A stretch of 64,000 nt of DNA from Holothuria scabra (taxonomy: Eukaryota; Echinodermata; Holothuroidea; Aspidochirotida; Holothuriidae): the NCBI GenBank assembly GCA_037179385.1, contig CM074179.1:3720001-3784000 (forward strand), read 5' to 3'. The position numbers and the translations under genes are program-made. Below are positions 48,046-60,289 of the stretch, piece by piece. Under the pieces are notes generated by a model. The model did no database searches. It worked only from the letters and a program-made list of their open reading frames with translations, and was not told the origin of the DNA. Positions within the stretch are counted from its first letter, which is position 1. Each line of letters opens with the position of its first letter.

Positions 48046-50482
48046 CTTAATTTGTAGGCTTTGAACAAGTTTTGTGTATTACTTTCCACATAAAGGTTCC
48101 AACGAAAGCACAAAACAGCATCTACTATGATAACAAGTCTGGAAAATGCTTTTTTGGACCATCTGAAGATTTGCGATTTTCCAACTTTTCTGTTGGCTCC
48201 GCGCTAACTGATGGTAGAGATCCTCATAGAAGGCAGGATTGCATGTATTTTCGGGCAAAAAAACTGTCAACCAACTGAACTGTTCCCGGAAGCCATATGG
48301 CACAGATTTAGCTGTTTATTCACTTCGCTCATATGTTCATAATCAACTTTGCATTAAACTTGTTAGTACGAGTGTGGACAGGGGTTGTTCAATATGCCCA
48401 AAGTGTTCCCCCATGTGGGTGAGAGGCGACTAAAGGGAATTAAGTACGTCCACTGTATGGGCCTGTATTTTTAATCTAAATTATTTTACTCCTATTTGGA
48501 ACCGCGTTTAAACTTAACTTTCTTATCCAGCTCAAGGGTGGATTTAGAGGGGCGCACGTAGCGCGGTTTTTTGCTTCAGGTGCCATTTAAAATTGCTACG
48601 AAGTAATAGCAGTATCAAAGACCATTTAGTTTTCGATTAAATTTCAATAGGGTAATATCAAAGGCCGAAATTTCAATATATGCGAACAAGGATGGGGTAC
48701 AGGCGGAGACCACTACCGTCCGCTATACCTGAATTCCTTGCCAGGAATGGAAAAGATATTGGTTATCGTATAGATTTAACTTCCACCATAGCCTTTAATT
48801 AACTGTAGAAATCGTGCAATTGCAGCTAGCTTTTCCATCCCTCATGACCTTTTCGTCGTTACTGCTGTTCCGTTTCAAACGCACGTTGAGACTGGCTAAG
48901 AGCATACGAAAAAATCAGCCCAACAGGACTGACCCTTTGCTTGAGTTTGAACGTTTTGGTTATTTTTTGAAAAACTGAACCTGTGCCAAAATGTGTAGAA
49001 TATGTATTAAACAGTGTGGCAACCTGCAACTTCCTAGATAAAGAGCCAAACATTGTCAAAGACTAGTGTATAAGCCAACTACAATGCACTCTCGTTGTCG
49101 ACGATCGGTTAATATAAACCTGCACCCCATACTTTCATTTTTTCCGTGACAATACCAAACTACGTGCATACGTCATGATACAGAGGTTGTTGATTCCACG
49201 TCTTGACATGTCTCACATTTCGAGAAATTATAACCAGTTTCGTTTTTTATTTGCGGAAGACGTTTGGTGAAAAATTTCGAACAACAATTGATAACTAGCT
49301 GTATAATAAAAGTAGTTAGGTTTGAAACCGTCAAACTGGTCAATTACTGGAGGCAATCAGGAATTACAGAAGATAAATCGTCATTTATTGGGAAAATTCA
49401 TCTTCACCTGTTTTCTATGGGGAATATGCTGGAACAGCAGTCACAACTCTTGGGAGAAACTGGTTAATGAAAGTAATGAAAATAAATATATGAATTAACA
49501 CATAAAGTAAAAAGTCTAGCTCGTCTATGGTCTTTAGAACCGGTCACGACAGATGGACGAATTCCCTGCAATTCTATGATTTATGCTCTGTAAAAGCTAC
49601 ATTTTAGCTTACTCAGGAAGTTGTAGCCGAAGATCGAAGTGTCGAATGCTTTTCAATCCACTTTTAAAAACAGTTTGGCTGATTGACGAAGTCGTTTGCG
49701 GCTCTGAAGGAAGAGAAAGTTTGTCACAGTACATGATGTATTACGTATCCACTGTAGGATGACCGAACTGCAAAAGTAATTATATACAGTATTATGTATA
49801 TGTGTACTGCGTAGAACGCCGGTGAGTTCAACTGGAGTTCAACTTTGCATAATTGCGAATTGTCCCCTCTTGCTGGTCAGGAGAACTAACAGGCTTACGG
49901 GGATAGATAAAATAATCTATTAATAGGCCTACACTATAGAGTAAAGACTTCTGTACAACTCGGCACCTTTGTACGAAACTGACCTTTGGTTTAATTCTGT
50001 AACCATCATATTTTCCATTATGCCAGAATCTGAAAAGGCAAGTACACAACCCACTGAGTGAAAACTAAATAAAAATTCAATGCATCAAGGTCGTGTGACC
50101 TAATGCGTGTCAGTGTTTTGTGTCATTTCAGAAAGCCGTTTAACGTTTGAAGCATGCAATGTGACCTACGTAAAATTTAAACCGAGCTTTGTATATAGGC
50201 CTATAGTAATAGCAATGGGACGTTCATAGGATAATGTAATTGTCAAAGACAAATGAAAAAACGAATGCGATAAATAGCATATATCTATTGATTAGAGGAG
50301 CATACATTTACAAATGTTCTCAGAATTTTTAGTTCTCCCTCACGGTAAACAAAACTGAGTCATACATTGCCTGAACTGACTGATCACGTTAGTCAACAAC
50401 ATTGACTAATACTTCACCTAGTTGAATTGGTTTCAAGCAAATATTAAACCTCCTTGACTAAGTTTGGACTAATCATCTTAAG
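48046..50482. other. Intergenic DNA
   Basis: No exon, SINE or TIR pair recognised. Short ORFs on both strands lack family resemblance. Confidence 0.35.
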
Positions 50483-52451
50483 TCCATTTCCAGGGATGGC
50501 GCAAGCGGGGTGGGGGGGGGGGGGGGGACGAGGGGGGCCATGCCCCCGTCAGAGAATCCCCCCCGTCTGGGAAGGTCGCCGTTTTCGTCGGGGAGGCCTA
50601 AAAGATAAAAAAAATATAAATAAACCTACAATGACTGAAGTTATTGGATGGGATATCTTGAACATATATTTTGTTTTAAAATGCTATTTCAATACATATC
50701 GGAATCGATTTTCAGTTCAATCCAGTTTCGTCGGGTAGCCTTCATCTACCGCCCACGAAAGGCCTAAAAGGCCTGATAAACTTACAGTCACCGGGGCGAT
50801 CTTCTCTATTTTGCTTACTAAAAGACCAGATTCTTGAAGGAAACTCAAAATTCCGAATTTTCCTTACAAAATCGGACTGGGGGTTGTTCATGTGCATGCA
50901 GTGCCCGATGGTCTGCCATCTAGCCTGCATTGACAGCCGAATTCTTGCAACGGTAATGAAAATCAGCCATGTTTTCAGCTACACATAATGATAAACGGTT
51001 AGTTTGAGAATGTCCCTGCACAAGTCTGACTGAAAATTCATTTGAAGCCACCTTGTAACGTGACATGTTTTCAATGCGTTTGAAGTAAAATCATTTTCTT
51101 TAGTTCAGGCAACCACGTAGAAAATTTCATCTTTTTTTAAGTGGACCTTACAATTGAATAAAACGAATAAGATTCTTAACAGAGTCAAAAACAGTATGTT
51201 TACAAATCCGTTTGCATAGTTCCTCCGAAAAGAAGCAAGACCATTACCTTAGTAATTTTCTGATCACTAAGCAAGTTGGGTGTTTTCTATTGAAGTGAAA
51301 ATGTTATTTCAAAGGAAAGTTCAAAATAACGACTGCTTCATTTCTAGTTGTAAGTCTGGGAAATGCCATTTTCGGCTGTCTGAGGCGTCAGACTTTTTTT
51401 AGTTAGCTATTTTCTGTACGCTCCGCACCAACTGGTGGTGGCGCTCCGCGTGGAAAGTGTTTTGGTCGAACAGATTGCTGAACAGAAAAATGCATGTCTG
51501 CAAACTATTCTTCGTTTTGGGGCAGTATTATGAAGTGAAAAACTTATTGCGAAAAAAAGCTCAAAATAATGACCGCTTTGTTTTTAGTTACGAGCCCGGG
51601 AAATGTCTGTTCCTGCTGTCTGGGGGTTCTCTATTTTCAAAATTTTCTGTGCGCTCCACTTAGATAGACTTTCGAGCAGGATAACATTTTTCGGACAAAA
51701 AAGACAATTCTGCCCCCTCCCAAACTGAAACATTCCCGTATGCCTATGCCAATACATAAAATATAAAACTATAAACATATAAGAAGCCATACTTTTTCCC
51801 CGGGAAAATTTTCCAATATGGTCCGAAGGCCTTAATCTGCATGATGATATTCGGCTAACCCCAACAAACTACAGATCACCCCTACTTAAATCGAATGAAA
51901 GATTCTTCCATAAAACCTCCAAATTTGTCATAAAATTACAATTTTCTCCAGTATAAACTTCAGTTTGTTAAAAGTGAAAAAAGTCAAAATTTCTCCAATA
52001 AAATAAGCTCCTAATTTTCAAACCTTCGTTCAAAAAAGGGAAAAACTTTTCGAGCGAACTAATAGTCTCGTCTTGAAGCCTTAGTACGTAGGCCTAGTAT
52101 GATTAAATATGTAACCCCAAAAGAATTTCATCTGTCGCTTATATAAAGGTTTTGATTTTTCCCATTTGAAGGACAGATTCTTCAATAAGCATCCCCACTT
52201 CTTAATGATCTTTACAAAAGCCAAATTTCTTTCAAAAAATTTAAACTTTTTCTCCGAAATAAACTCCACATGTTAAGTACTTTTTAAAAAGAAAGCCAAA
52301 AATTTCGGCGCGCTATGCGCCCCTCAAATTTTGCAAAATCACGTCACACTGGGACTAACTCATCTCTTTTGTCGAGGCTTTGAAAAGCTGGCCCCCTATC
52401 GGGGAGCTTGGCCCCCTGTCGGGCAAATCCTGGCACCATCCTGTCTATTTC
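50483..52451 (+). mobile_element. hAT-type non-autonomous element, copy A, with 8-bp target duplication
   Basis: The element spans 50491-52443 and is flanked by TCCATTTC (50483-50490) and TCTATTTC (52444-52451), matching 7 of 8. The ends are CAGGGATGGCGCAAGCGGGG and, inverted, CAGGATGGTGCCAGGATTTG, followed by G-rich runs and GGGGGCC. CAGGG ends plus an 8-bp duplication are the hAT hallmark. The interior carries an approximate direct repeat of about 140 bp (51285-51425 and 51530-51660), each copy ending in a TGTACGCTCCGC-like motif. No transposase frame. Confidence 0.85.
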
Positions 52452-52869
52452 TATGAAATCAGTAAGACATCATCACAGATTAGTCAAATATGAGTGACCA
52501 ACGTGGTTAGTCAAATCAGACACCACTTGACTAATTTGTGTTTGCACAGCTGTGACCGTCGTCAAGTGAGAACATACACTCTGTTTTTTCATGTTTTAGT
52601 CTTTGTTAATCGCTAAATATCCCTGTGTCCAGTAAAAACTGAAACGATGAATAATAAAAAACATCACATCAGCCATACACTACACTACGAGGAAAAATAT
52701 GAATAGACCGAATTATATTGATTAAGCAAGCAGCTAAAATACCAACTTTCATACATGTTGGACTTAAACCCTCCATTAACACAATCATGAAGTTTTTCAA
52801 CGAAAAGTTAAAGAAAAAATAAATTTTCGCGTGTAAGGGAAGAAACAAACCTACGCAATGTGTCAAACT

Positions 52870-53340
52870 TACATTTTTTACAGTTTACACTGGACATGTA
52901 TTTCTCGAGATATTGAGATATCAGCAAATGAAATTACAAGATTTGGGTGACCAAAGGAAACTTTTGAGCATCAGAGGTTAAATCCCTTCCTCTCATTCAT
53001 GGTTTGTTTCTTTATTTTTGTTTTGTTCTTTTGACCTTAAGGTTGATAGGAATGGGACTTCCCCGTGGCAAGTGCAAAGACCCCACACCACTTACACAGT
53101 GTTATTCTGATAACGAGAGATTTTTAAGAACAAAATTAATGAGTGCAAGGTTTAAAGAAAAACAAAAGATCGTTTAGCAGTGTGAGAACGTGATTCCATG
53201 CATTCGTGCTTGCTCTGAGTCCACTGTTTGTTGAAAACTCGTCATTTTTACCTGTTCTTATCTAGAGAATCATACATTGAATTTTGATGCAAATTTCCCC
53301 AGAATGCTTAGAATGTATAAGTAGCCACCCTACACATCAA
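52870..53340. repeat. Unclassified dispersed repeat (family X), partial
   Basis: The inverted sequence near 52890-52960 (CAAATCTTGTAATTTCATTT, then CTCGAGAAATACATG) matches 39920-39960. The right part (TCTAGAGAATCATACATTG, TTGATGCAAATTTCCCC) resembles the same end in direct orientation, so the family may have inverted termini. Confidence 0.4.
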
Positions 53341-53509
53341 AACTTGATTTGGCCTTGGACCTTCTTCTCTAATCTCCAAATACAAGTGAGTGATGAAGTT
53401 CTGAACATATTTATGTGACCATGTAGACCTGTAGACTAGGCTTTGGTGTATACAGCAGCGGTTCTCTGTAGAGGTATTTTCCAAACTGAGGGATGAGGAG
53501 ACGCAAATG

Positions 53510-54121
53510 TGTAGCTACTAGTTTTGTCACAAATACCACTTTTGTCTACCAACCACTTTTGTCAAAATGTTTGCCCACTTTTGTCACAAATACCATTATT
53601 TGAAATTGCTTCCTGATAATGTCTTACAATTTTATTTAAAATGAAAGAAAGATTCTCATTTCCAGCCTTAATGGAAGAAATCCTAGTGTTTTCCAAAATT
53701 GGAGTGAGGGGCAAGATCAAAACCTTAGATTATTTCCGTACACAATTTGGTGCACGAAACCACCTTTGTAAATTTATTGGGGAGGAGGGGGCTCCTTTCC
53801 CTCTCCCTGTGAGTATTACAGCTTACAGAGGGGATTTGCTTGACACTGAACATATAATCGTGCTTCAACTACTTAAAACGTACTGAGTATGACCTCAAGG
53901 CTTACCAAATTTTCCCAACGTGTGCGACAAAAGTGGGCAAAATGTGTGTGACAAAAGTCGTGTCCTGTCAAATTGTGACAAATATGGGCGATTTTCGTGA
54001 CGAAAGTTGTGGCCTCCGTTGTGATAAAAGTGGGCGATCATTATGATAAAAGTGGACAAAAGTTTTGACGAAAGTGGTTGGTGAGACAAAAGTGGTATTT
54101 GTGACAAAACTAGTTGCTACA
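53510..54121. mobile_element. ~610-bp TIR element built of CCACTTTTGTCA units
   Basis: The ends GTAGCTACTAGTTTTGTCAC and, inverted, GTAGCAACTAGTTTTGTCAC start arms of at least 75 bp. CCACTTTTGTCA and its complement TGACAAAAGTGG recur about twelve times in the two arms. The central 250 bp is unrelated single-copy-looking DNA with a meaningless ORF. Target duplication not clear. Confidence 0.8.
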
Positions 54122-54193
54122 AAAGGCGTTAAAATGAAGCCCTGGACTTAATGCAAGACATAGTTAGATTCCAAGAGGTTTAATCTAGGTTAA

Positions 54194-54454
54194 AGGGCAA
54201 GAGCAGTCATCCCAAATTGAAGTAGTGTAGTAGACTGTCCAGTTTCGCGATTGACTGTTGGGAGTCATTTGACAATGTATTTTCTCTTCAAATGTAAAAT
54301 TTACTGGAAAATAACTGCTTGGTTTACCTTCAATATGCAAAAGTAAAGTCATAAAATGTAATGAAAGATACTTTGAAGTGTAATAAGATGAAAATTGTTT
54401 ATTTTGTTTTTTTTTTTGCTTGAAAATAAGTTTTGGGGGACTGCTCTTTACCCT
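54194..54454. mobile_element. TTAA MITE family 2, full copy
   Basis: Perfect TTAA on both sides (54190-54193, 54455-54458). The ends AGGGCAAGAGCAGTCATCCC and, inverted, AGGGTAAAGAGCAGTCCCCC bound 261 bp. Interior blocks AAATGTAAAATTTACTGG and GAAAGATACTTTGAA recur in the 32956 copy. Confidence 0.85.
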
Positions 54455-54816
54455 TTAACTACACTTTAGTTAGCGTGCAATAAAAGGACATAGAGTATAA
54501 AAAAGACACCAAGAGTAGTACTTTGACTCCTCAGCTACCGTATAGACGAATCCAATTAGCACCCGTGTTTAGTAACTGTATGCAGCCATTAGTAGGGTCC
54601 ATCAGCCATAAATCGTCTTCATTCATTGTGCACTTGAATTTCAAACCCTCATATTCAGTAAAATTGAGGGATTCAAAACACAATTTAGTGTACAACCATC
54701 CACGACACAATTTAGAACGTAAATTAAAAGATTGAAAGGTAATAGACCCCATTTATTGCCAACAGAAATCAGACCATCACTTGCTCTCCGAATTCGTCTA
54801 TATCGTTTTTGAAGTA

Positions 54817-55105
54817 CACTCTGAAAACAAAAGGGAGAACTAAGTCACTCTCTATAGAGTGAAAAGTGTGAATCCACTCCATAAGAGTGTTACTTCACTC
54901 CAAGAACAACCCAAGTCACCTCAAGAAAGGGTAAAATGTACTCTTTGACTAGTGCCTGCATTGATCACTCTTTTGTAAGAATAGACCTTACCGGCGAGTT
55001 TCACTCTTTTTTTGAGTAATTGAGTAAACTTCCGTTTTTTGGAGTGAGCTCTATGACTTTCACTACCCTAAAAGTGAAATTCCACCCTTATTATAATTAA
55101 GAGTG
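54817..55105. mobile_element. 289-bp TA-flanked MITE related to the 19845 palindrome
   Basis: TA|CACTCTGAAAACAAAAGGG at the left, TTAAGAGTG|TA at the right. The interior landmarks of 19845 are kept in order (GTCACTCT, GAGTGAAAAGTGTGAATCCA, AGTGCCTGCATTGATCACTC), but the second arm is more diverged. Confidence 0.8.
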
Positions 55106-55433
55106 TATCGTTGTGGGAAACCGTAACATGCATATATAGTTACTCTCTTAATTATAAAGATTAAAATTATTAGAATCTAAAATTAAGATAATCTAAATTG
55201 CTAAAGGAGTAAGCATGACTCCTTTTCCGTTTGAAGTTTTTCACTTCAAATTTAGATTTGTCCATGTTTTCACTCTTAAATTTGATATTGGCCTATAGGC
55301 CTGTTGTTTGTGATAGATTGTGCGGTGAGAAAAATTAAACTGTTTTCAGATATACCATTTTTTTTACGTAAGTAAGGAATCCACTCCTTACTTTGCAATA
55401 TATATCTCAGTGCATGTCAAGCATAGTTGAGTA

Positions 55434-55560
55434 CACAGTTAAAAATGCCTGTAAAATTACAGTAACAAAAACAAAGAAATATATGTGAATTCCGGCTGCA
55501 AATGCAGCCGGAATTTTTTTGTATTTCTTTGCTTTTAACAGATAGCTGGCAAAATTTACT
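55434..55560. mobile_element. CACTGT-family MITE remnant with strong hairpin
   Basis: TA|CACAGTTAAAAATGCCTGTA at the left resembles the 17412 and 23849 elements. Its core is a hairpin: AATTCCGGCTGCA (55488-55500) pairs perfectly with TGCAGCCGGAATT (55503-55515), extended by CAAAGAAAT pairing with ATTTCTTTG. The right end is not clearly defined. Confidence 0.6.
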
Positions 55561-56960
55561 AGACTTGAAAATAAAAAAAAAAAACATAAAACAATCTGAA
55601 ATTGTCTCACAAATTTAAGCGAATTAATGGTGAACTCATTAAAATATGTGAAATGTAATATAAATAGTCCTTACTATGACTAATTTCAGGAATGTGCTTG
55701 AAGGTTTCGATATTCTGGGCTTCACAACAGGAATATATTCAGATAGTATAGTCTACGTTGCTCAACTAGGTTGATGATATCGTTGTGATTAGTTTGTACT
55801 GGTGTTTTGATTTTCAATTGTTAGGCCAATGAAACGCACAAATCCAAACTAAACCGACTTCTATATGGGACATAAACCTGTTACGTGTCAGTAGGCGTAC
55901 ATTTTCATTGGCCGTTACGTGTTATACATGTGTACTGTTTCATGTGCCAGACAGGGAAAATGTAGAATTGTCGCATTGTCGTTTTGTATACGAAAATAGA
56001 AACAAATACAGATGAAACGAATCCGAACGAGACTATGAAGACACATCGTGCATGAACTTATACAAATCACACAGTCATATGCTTAACGGTGATTGCATTT
56101 CCATCTTTCGCTAAACTACACAACAAATGTGTGTATGGAAATCCAATCTTTAAATATTACCAAAAGCCTACCAGCAAATATGAACATCAACACAATCTAA
56201 GTTTCAGGTGTACGATCAAATCATGGAAGTAATGTCGATACCAACTCGACGAAAGGGTAACTCTGACTAGTATGATTTGTTTTCGTTAATGTGATTGGGA
56301 CAGGCAGCTAGGTTCGAGTAAGGTAGTACTTCCATGATTAAATGAGTCTACTGCTTGAAAGATGTGTCTCAGGAGCGGCATGGAAGTACTACCTCGGTAG
56401 CGGTAATTTGCGTGAATTTTGGGCAAAAAACAGGGGATGGAGACCTTGAGTAAGAGCGGATACGTGAAAGCAATTGGAGGTATTTTCAAAAGTCAATGGA
56501 TATACCTTCCCCCACGCACCCATCGTCACACCATTACCGCGTATGACACAGCTTTATAAAGGCTGACTTTGGTCACGCCAGGCAATTATTATTCTCCAAA
56601 TGTACTTCTTGCCTGCCCGGAGCCACAGTTATCTAAAACTCATCCGTATCCATGAAGTCATAATCCCGTGAATTCAGGGTATGTGACCATACAATTATCA
56701 GTACACCGGGTGGCGTAGGTAGGATATTTTCCAGAGGGGGCAAACCCATGAAATTTCCCCAAAACTTTTCCCGGTCAATGTGTATGTATTTCATATAAAA
56801 TATGCAAATTTTCAAGTATATTAACATTAACGGGTAATTATGTAATATTACTTGTATTTTGATCTTAAATTATAACAAAGCACGATTAGAAATAAAAACT
56901 CCTGGAATATTTATTTTGGTCAATTTTGTTGGTTTTTAGTTTATTTGTATGTACCAACGC
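55561..56960. other. Intergenic DNA
   Basis: No exon recognised. Near 56710 a GGGTGGCGTAGGTAGG sequence followed by a G run looks like an isolated end of a hAT-like element. Confidence 0.35.
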
Positions 56961-57575
56961 AGTGTCTTACCCAGGATTTTCCTGAAGGGGGAGGGGGCAT
57001 GCAGTATGTTGAGTGATCGCCAGCCTGGGGGAGGGATCTAAGGGGTACTAATTTTGGGGCGTTTTCAAGGAGCCTAGATGCAAAATAGTGCAAGATTTTT
57101 GTCATTGAAAGGAACAGTGGTAAAAGTTGAAAAGTGGTGGTTCATGAGGATGAAACTGAAACTTTTGTGTCTTTACATGTATTCTTATGCCATTTACGCT
57201 ACCTTACGAAGTAAAACTTGTCACTAAACTTGCATACTTTTAGGGGTCAAAACAAAGAGCATCGATCGGTATAGGCAAAAGGGGCATTTTATTTTGCGGT
57301 TTGTCTTGGCCACAAAACGTTATTTTGCCACAAAGATTATCTAAGCGGAGCACCACCATTGGGTGTCTCGGAGCCGACAGAAAATTTCGAAAAATCAGAC
57401 TACTCAGATGGTTAAAAATTGCGTATTTATGCCTGCAAAGAGAATCTAAACGTGCAGTTTTTATTTTCAGCTTTTGTCTGCAACACGAAAAAAAAAAACA
57501 GGAACATGCTAAGTGATCAGAAAATTACCACACAAAATGTGCTATCACTATGAGGCCTATTTAAAATGGTCTTGA
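56960..57575 (-). mobile_element. Third, partial relative of the hAT elements
   Basis: It begins CAGTGTCTTACCCAGGATTT followed by a G-rich run. Internal blocks are shared with copy B at 58.6-61.3 kb: GATTATCTAAGCGGAGCACC with CACCATTGGGTG, then GATCAGAAAATTACCA and CTTGATTCTTTTCGGGG. The far end and target duplication were not found. Confidence 0.5.
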
Positions 57576-57641
57576 TTCTTTTCGGGGCACGTAAACAACG
57601 AATTGGAAGCATGCTAAGGCTTCTCTATTGTGACTCTTGGC

Positions 57642-57722
57642 TAAACTGGAAACTGGAAAAAAGGCCGTGGTCAGCTAGGTTGGAAACTGGGCCATATCAT
57701 ATATAAAACTCTATCTAACTAA
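57642..57722 (+). repeat. tRNA-SINE 3' fragment
   Basis: AACTGGAAAAAAGGCCGTGG, then GTTGGAAACTGGGCCATA and ACTCTATCTAACTAAC: the body end and tail of the SINE family. Confidence 0.7.
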
Positions 57723-59644
57723 CTTGGTTAAATTAAAAATCGGTTGAACTGATGAAATTATCTGCGACTGATCGAACTCCCATCTGTTAATGATTTTACC
57801 CCTAACATCTCTTGCTTGAAAATCGGCAAACTATTTCCCCCTCGCACCTGAACACCCTCCGCTCCCATGTATCCGTCTCGTATGTCCATGCCGGCCAGGG
57901 AAGGAGTCTATGGGAGGGGCCCTCCCTTTTAAAAATTCTTAAATCAGAGGCAATCGATGCAACCAGTGGGATACAGAGGCTACTTATTTTAAAGTAAAAA
58001 TTGGAAATTGACAGAATTTGCTTATTTTCATGAATTAAAAAACTTGCATTTACTGAGGGGCCTTTCAGAGACACTCCTTCCCCCTTTTAAAATTTTTAAA
58101 AAAATTGGGTGTCCTCACATGCAATCTGGTGCACTTGAAAATGTGCTATCTGTGTTACTCAAGTATGGCTGCGTATCTTTAAGAAAAAAAAATGGCATCC
58201 GTGAGGCCCAATGCCCACACCCTTCGTACGCCACTGAAAGGAGGCCGAATAGTGGCTCGATCACACAGGATATCCTGTTAGAACAGCATGCGCAGTCTCT
58301 TAAGTGTACAAGGCTACATTCACCGAGAAAGTTCTAGCCTAGGACATTGTATTCATGGATCCGTCTATCGCTACACCCCAAGTGAGCAGAAAGCTATTTT
58401 CCCGAACTGGCCCGCAAGCATCCAAGGACTAAGCCTGCATAGCGCCTCTGTGACTGCTGCCCCTTAGTTTTTCTTTGCATTGTTTGGGTTTTTCAAAGAG
58501 ATGAGCGGCTGAAAGAAAAGACTTCGTCCGCCAAGCGGGCTTCCAAGGATTAGGCTAAGTAACATAATCTAAGTATGCCCATGGATCCCGTCCGTTCTAA
58601 CGTTATGTTTATCGTAATTCCAGGGGTTGCGCTAGGATTTGCTTGACAGGGGGAGGGGGGCAGAATTTTAAGGCCCCAACAAAGGCGGTGTAATGTCCCA
58701 GTTGAACATGACCTTGCAAAATTTGAGGCGCGCGGAGCGCGCCGAAATTTTGGGCCTTCTTCTTAACAAATACTTAAAAATCTGGAGTTTATTTGAAGTA
58801 AAAATTAAAACTTATGAAAGAAATTTGGCTTTTATTGGTACTAAAGATTTTTGGGTGTTTATTGAAGAATCTGTCCTTCATAAGAGAAAAATGAAAAACT
58901 TATATGGGTGAGAGCTGAAATTCTTTTGGGGTTATGTATTGAATCGTACAAGACCGACTTACTGACTAAGACTTTGAGACGAGACTAAAAGTTTGCCCGG
59001 AAAGCTTTTCCCTTATTTGAACGAATCTTTCAAAATTAAGAGCTTATCATGATGGAAAAATTTTGGATTTTAATGAAAGAAAATTTGGTCTTTTGGTAAG
59101 GTTATAATGAAAAAATTGGTTTCTTTTAGTAAGTGGTATGCCTTTAAGGAGCAAAATTAGGCAATGCCGGGTAATTAATAGAGATGGCTTTGGTTATTTA
59201 TTGTACGGTGTATCCATGGAAATTTGAAAATTTTGCCGTTTTTAACAATCTAAAGCTAATATTGGAGAGAAATTGTAATTTTATGACAGTTTTGAGGTTT
59301 TATGGAGGAATCTGACGTTCCCATAAAATCAAGTAGGGGGTGATCTGTAGTTTTGTTGAGTTTACTGAATACCATCATGCAGATTTAGGCCCTCGGATCA
59401 TATTCGAGCATTCTCCCGAGGAAAAAAATTGGTTTCGCATTTATTTGAAGTTTTATATTTTATTTATTGTCATACCGACAGGAGAGTGTCAGTTGAGTTT
59501 TGGAGGGCAGAATTGTTCTTTTGTCCGAAAAAATGTAATCCTGCCCGAAAGATTATCTAAGTCGAGCGCACAGAATTTTTTTAGAAAACCGAGAACCCCC
59601 GGTCAGCAGGAAATAGCATTTCTTTGGCTCGTTACTAGAATTAA

Positions 59645-59940
59645 ATGCCCAGTTTACTCACCCCAAACAGTACCAATTCTCCTAACCTTTCACTTAAGCC
59701 CCTCGCAGAGTTGTCTGGAATTCATCCTCATCCAGATACAATGTCAGTTTATTGCTTCAAGGTGAGTATCGAAAAACTCAATTTATATAATTAAAACACT
59801 CTCAGTACCGCTCATGCTGTGTAATATAAGCTTTGGTACTATGCGTTGTTTGAATAAGCTGTAAATCAAAGAGCTGAGCCACTTTAGAATTTTGGTACCC
59901 CGGTACCAAAACTGTAATTTGGGGTGAGAGGTTTGGCCCT
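59645..59940. mobile_element. TTAA MITE family 1, copy 5, nested in hAT copy B
   Basis: TTAA at 59641-59644 and TTGA at 59941-59944. The 296-bp interior is collinear with the 45893 copy (ACTCACCCCAAACAGTACCA, CTCAGTACCGCTCATGCTGT, AAAGAGCTGAGCCACTT). Confidence 0.87.
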
Positions 59941-60272
59941 TTGAAGAAGTTCTTACTTTCAGATGTATTTTCACTTCGTAATACTGCCCGAAACGAAGAA
60001 TAATTTACAAACACGCATTGTTCTGTTTAGTTATCTGTTCGAATAAAACTCTATGCGGAGCGCCACCATTAGTTAGCGCGGAGCGTACAGAAAATTGTTA
60101 AGAAATATAACCCCTAAGATAGCCGAATGGCATTAACTAGAAATGGAGCAGTTGTTATTTTCAGCCTTCCTTTAAAATATCAATAGAGAAAAACCCAACT
60201 TGCTAATGATCAGAAAAGTACCAGATCACAGGTACTGCTACAATTAGATGTAATGATCTTGTCCCTTTTCGG

Positions 60273-60289
60273 AGGGGGGGGGGGGGGGG
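60273..60289. repeat. Poly-G tract inside hAT copy B
   Basis: A run of about 17 G residues, one of the longest in the window. Confidence 0.8.
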
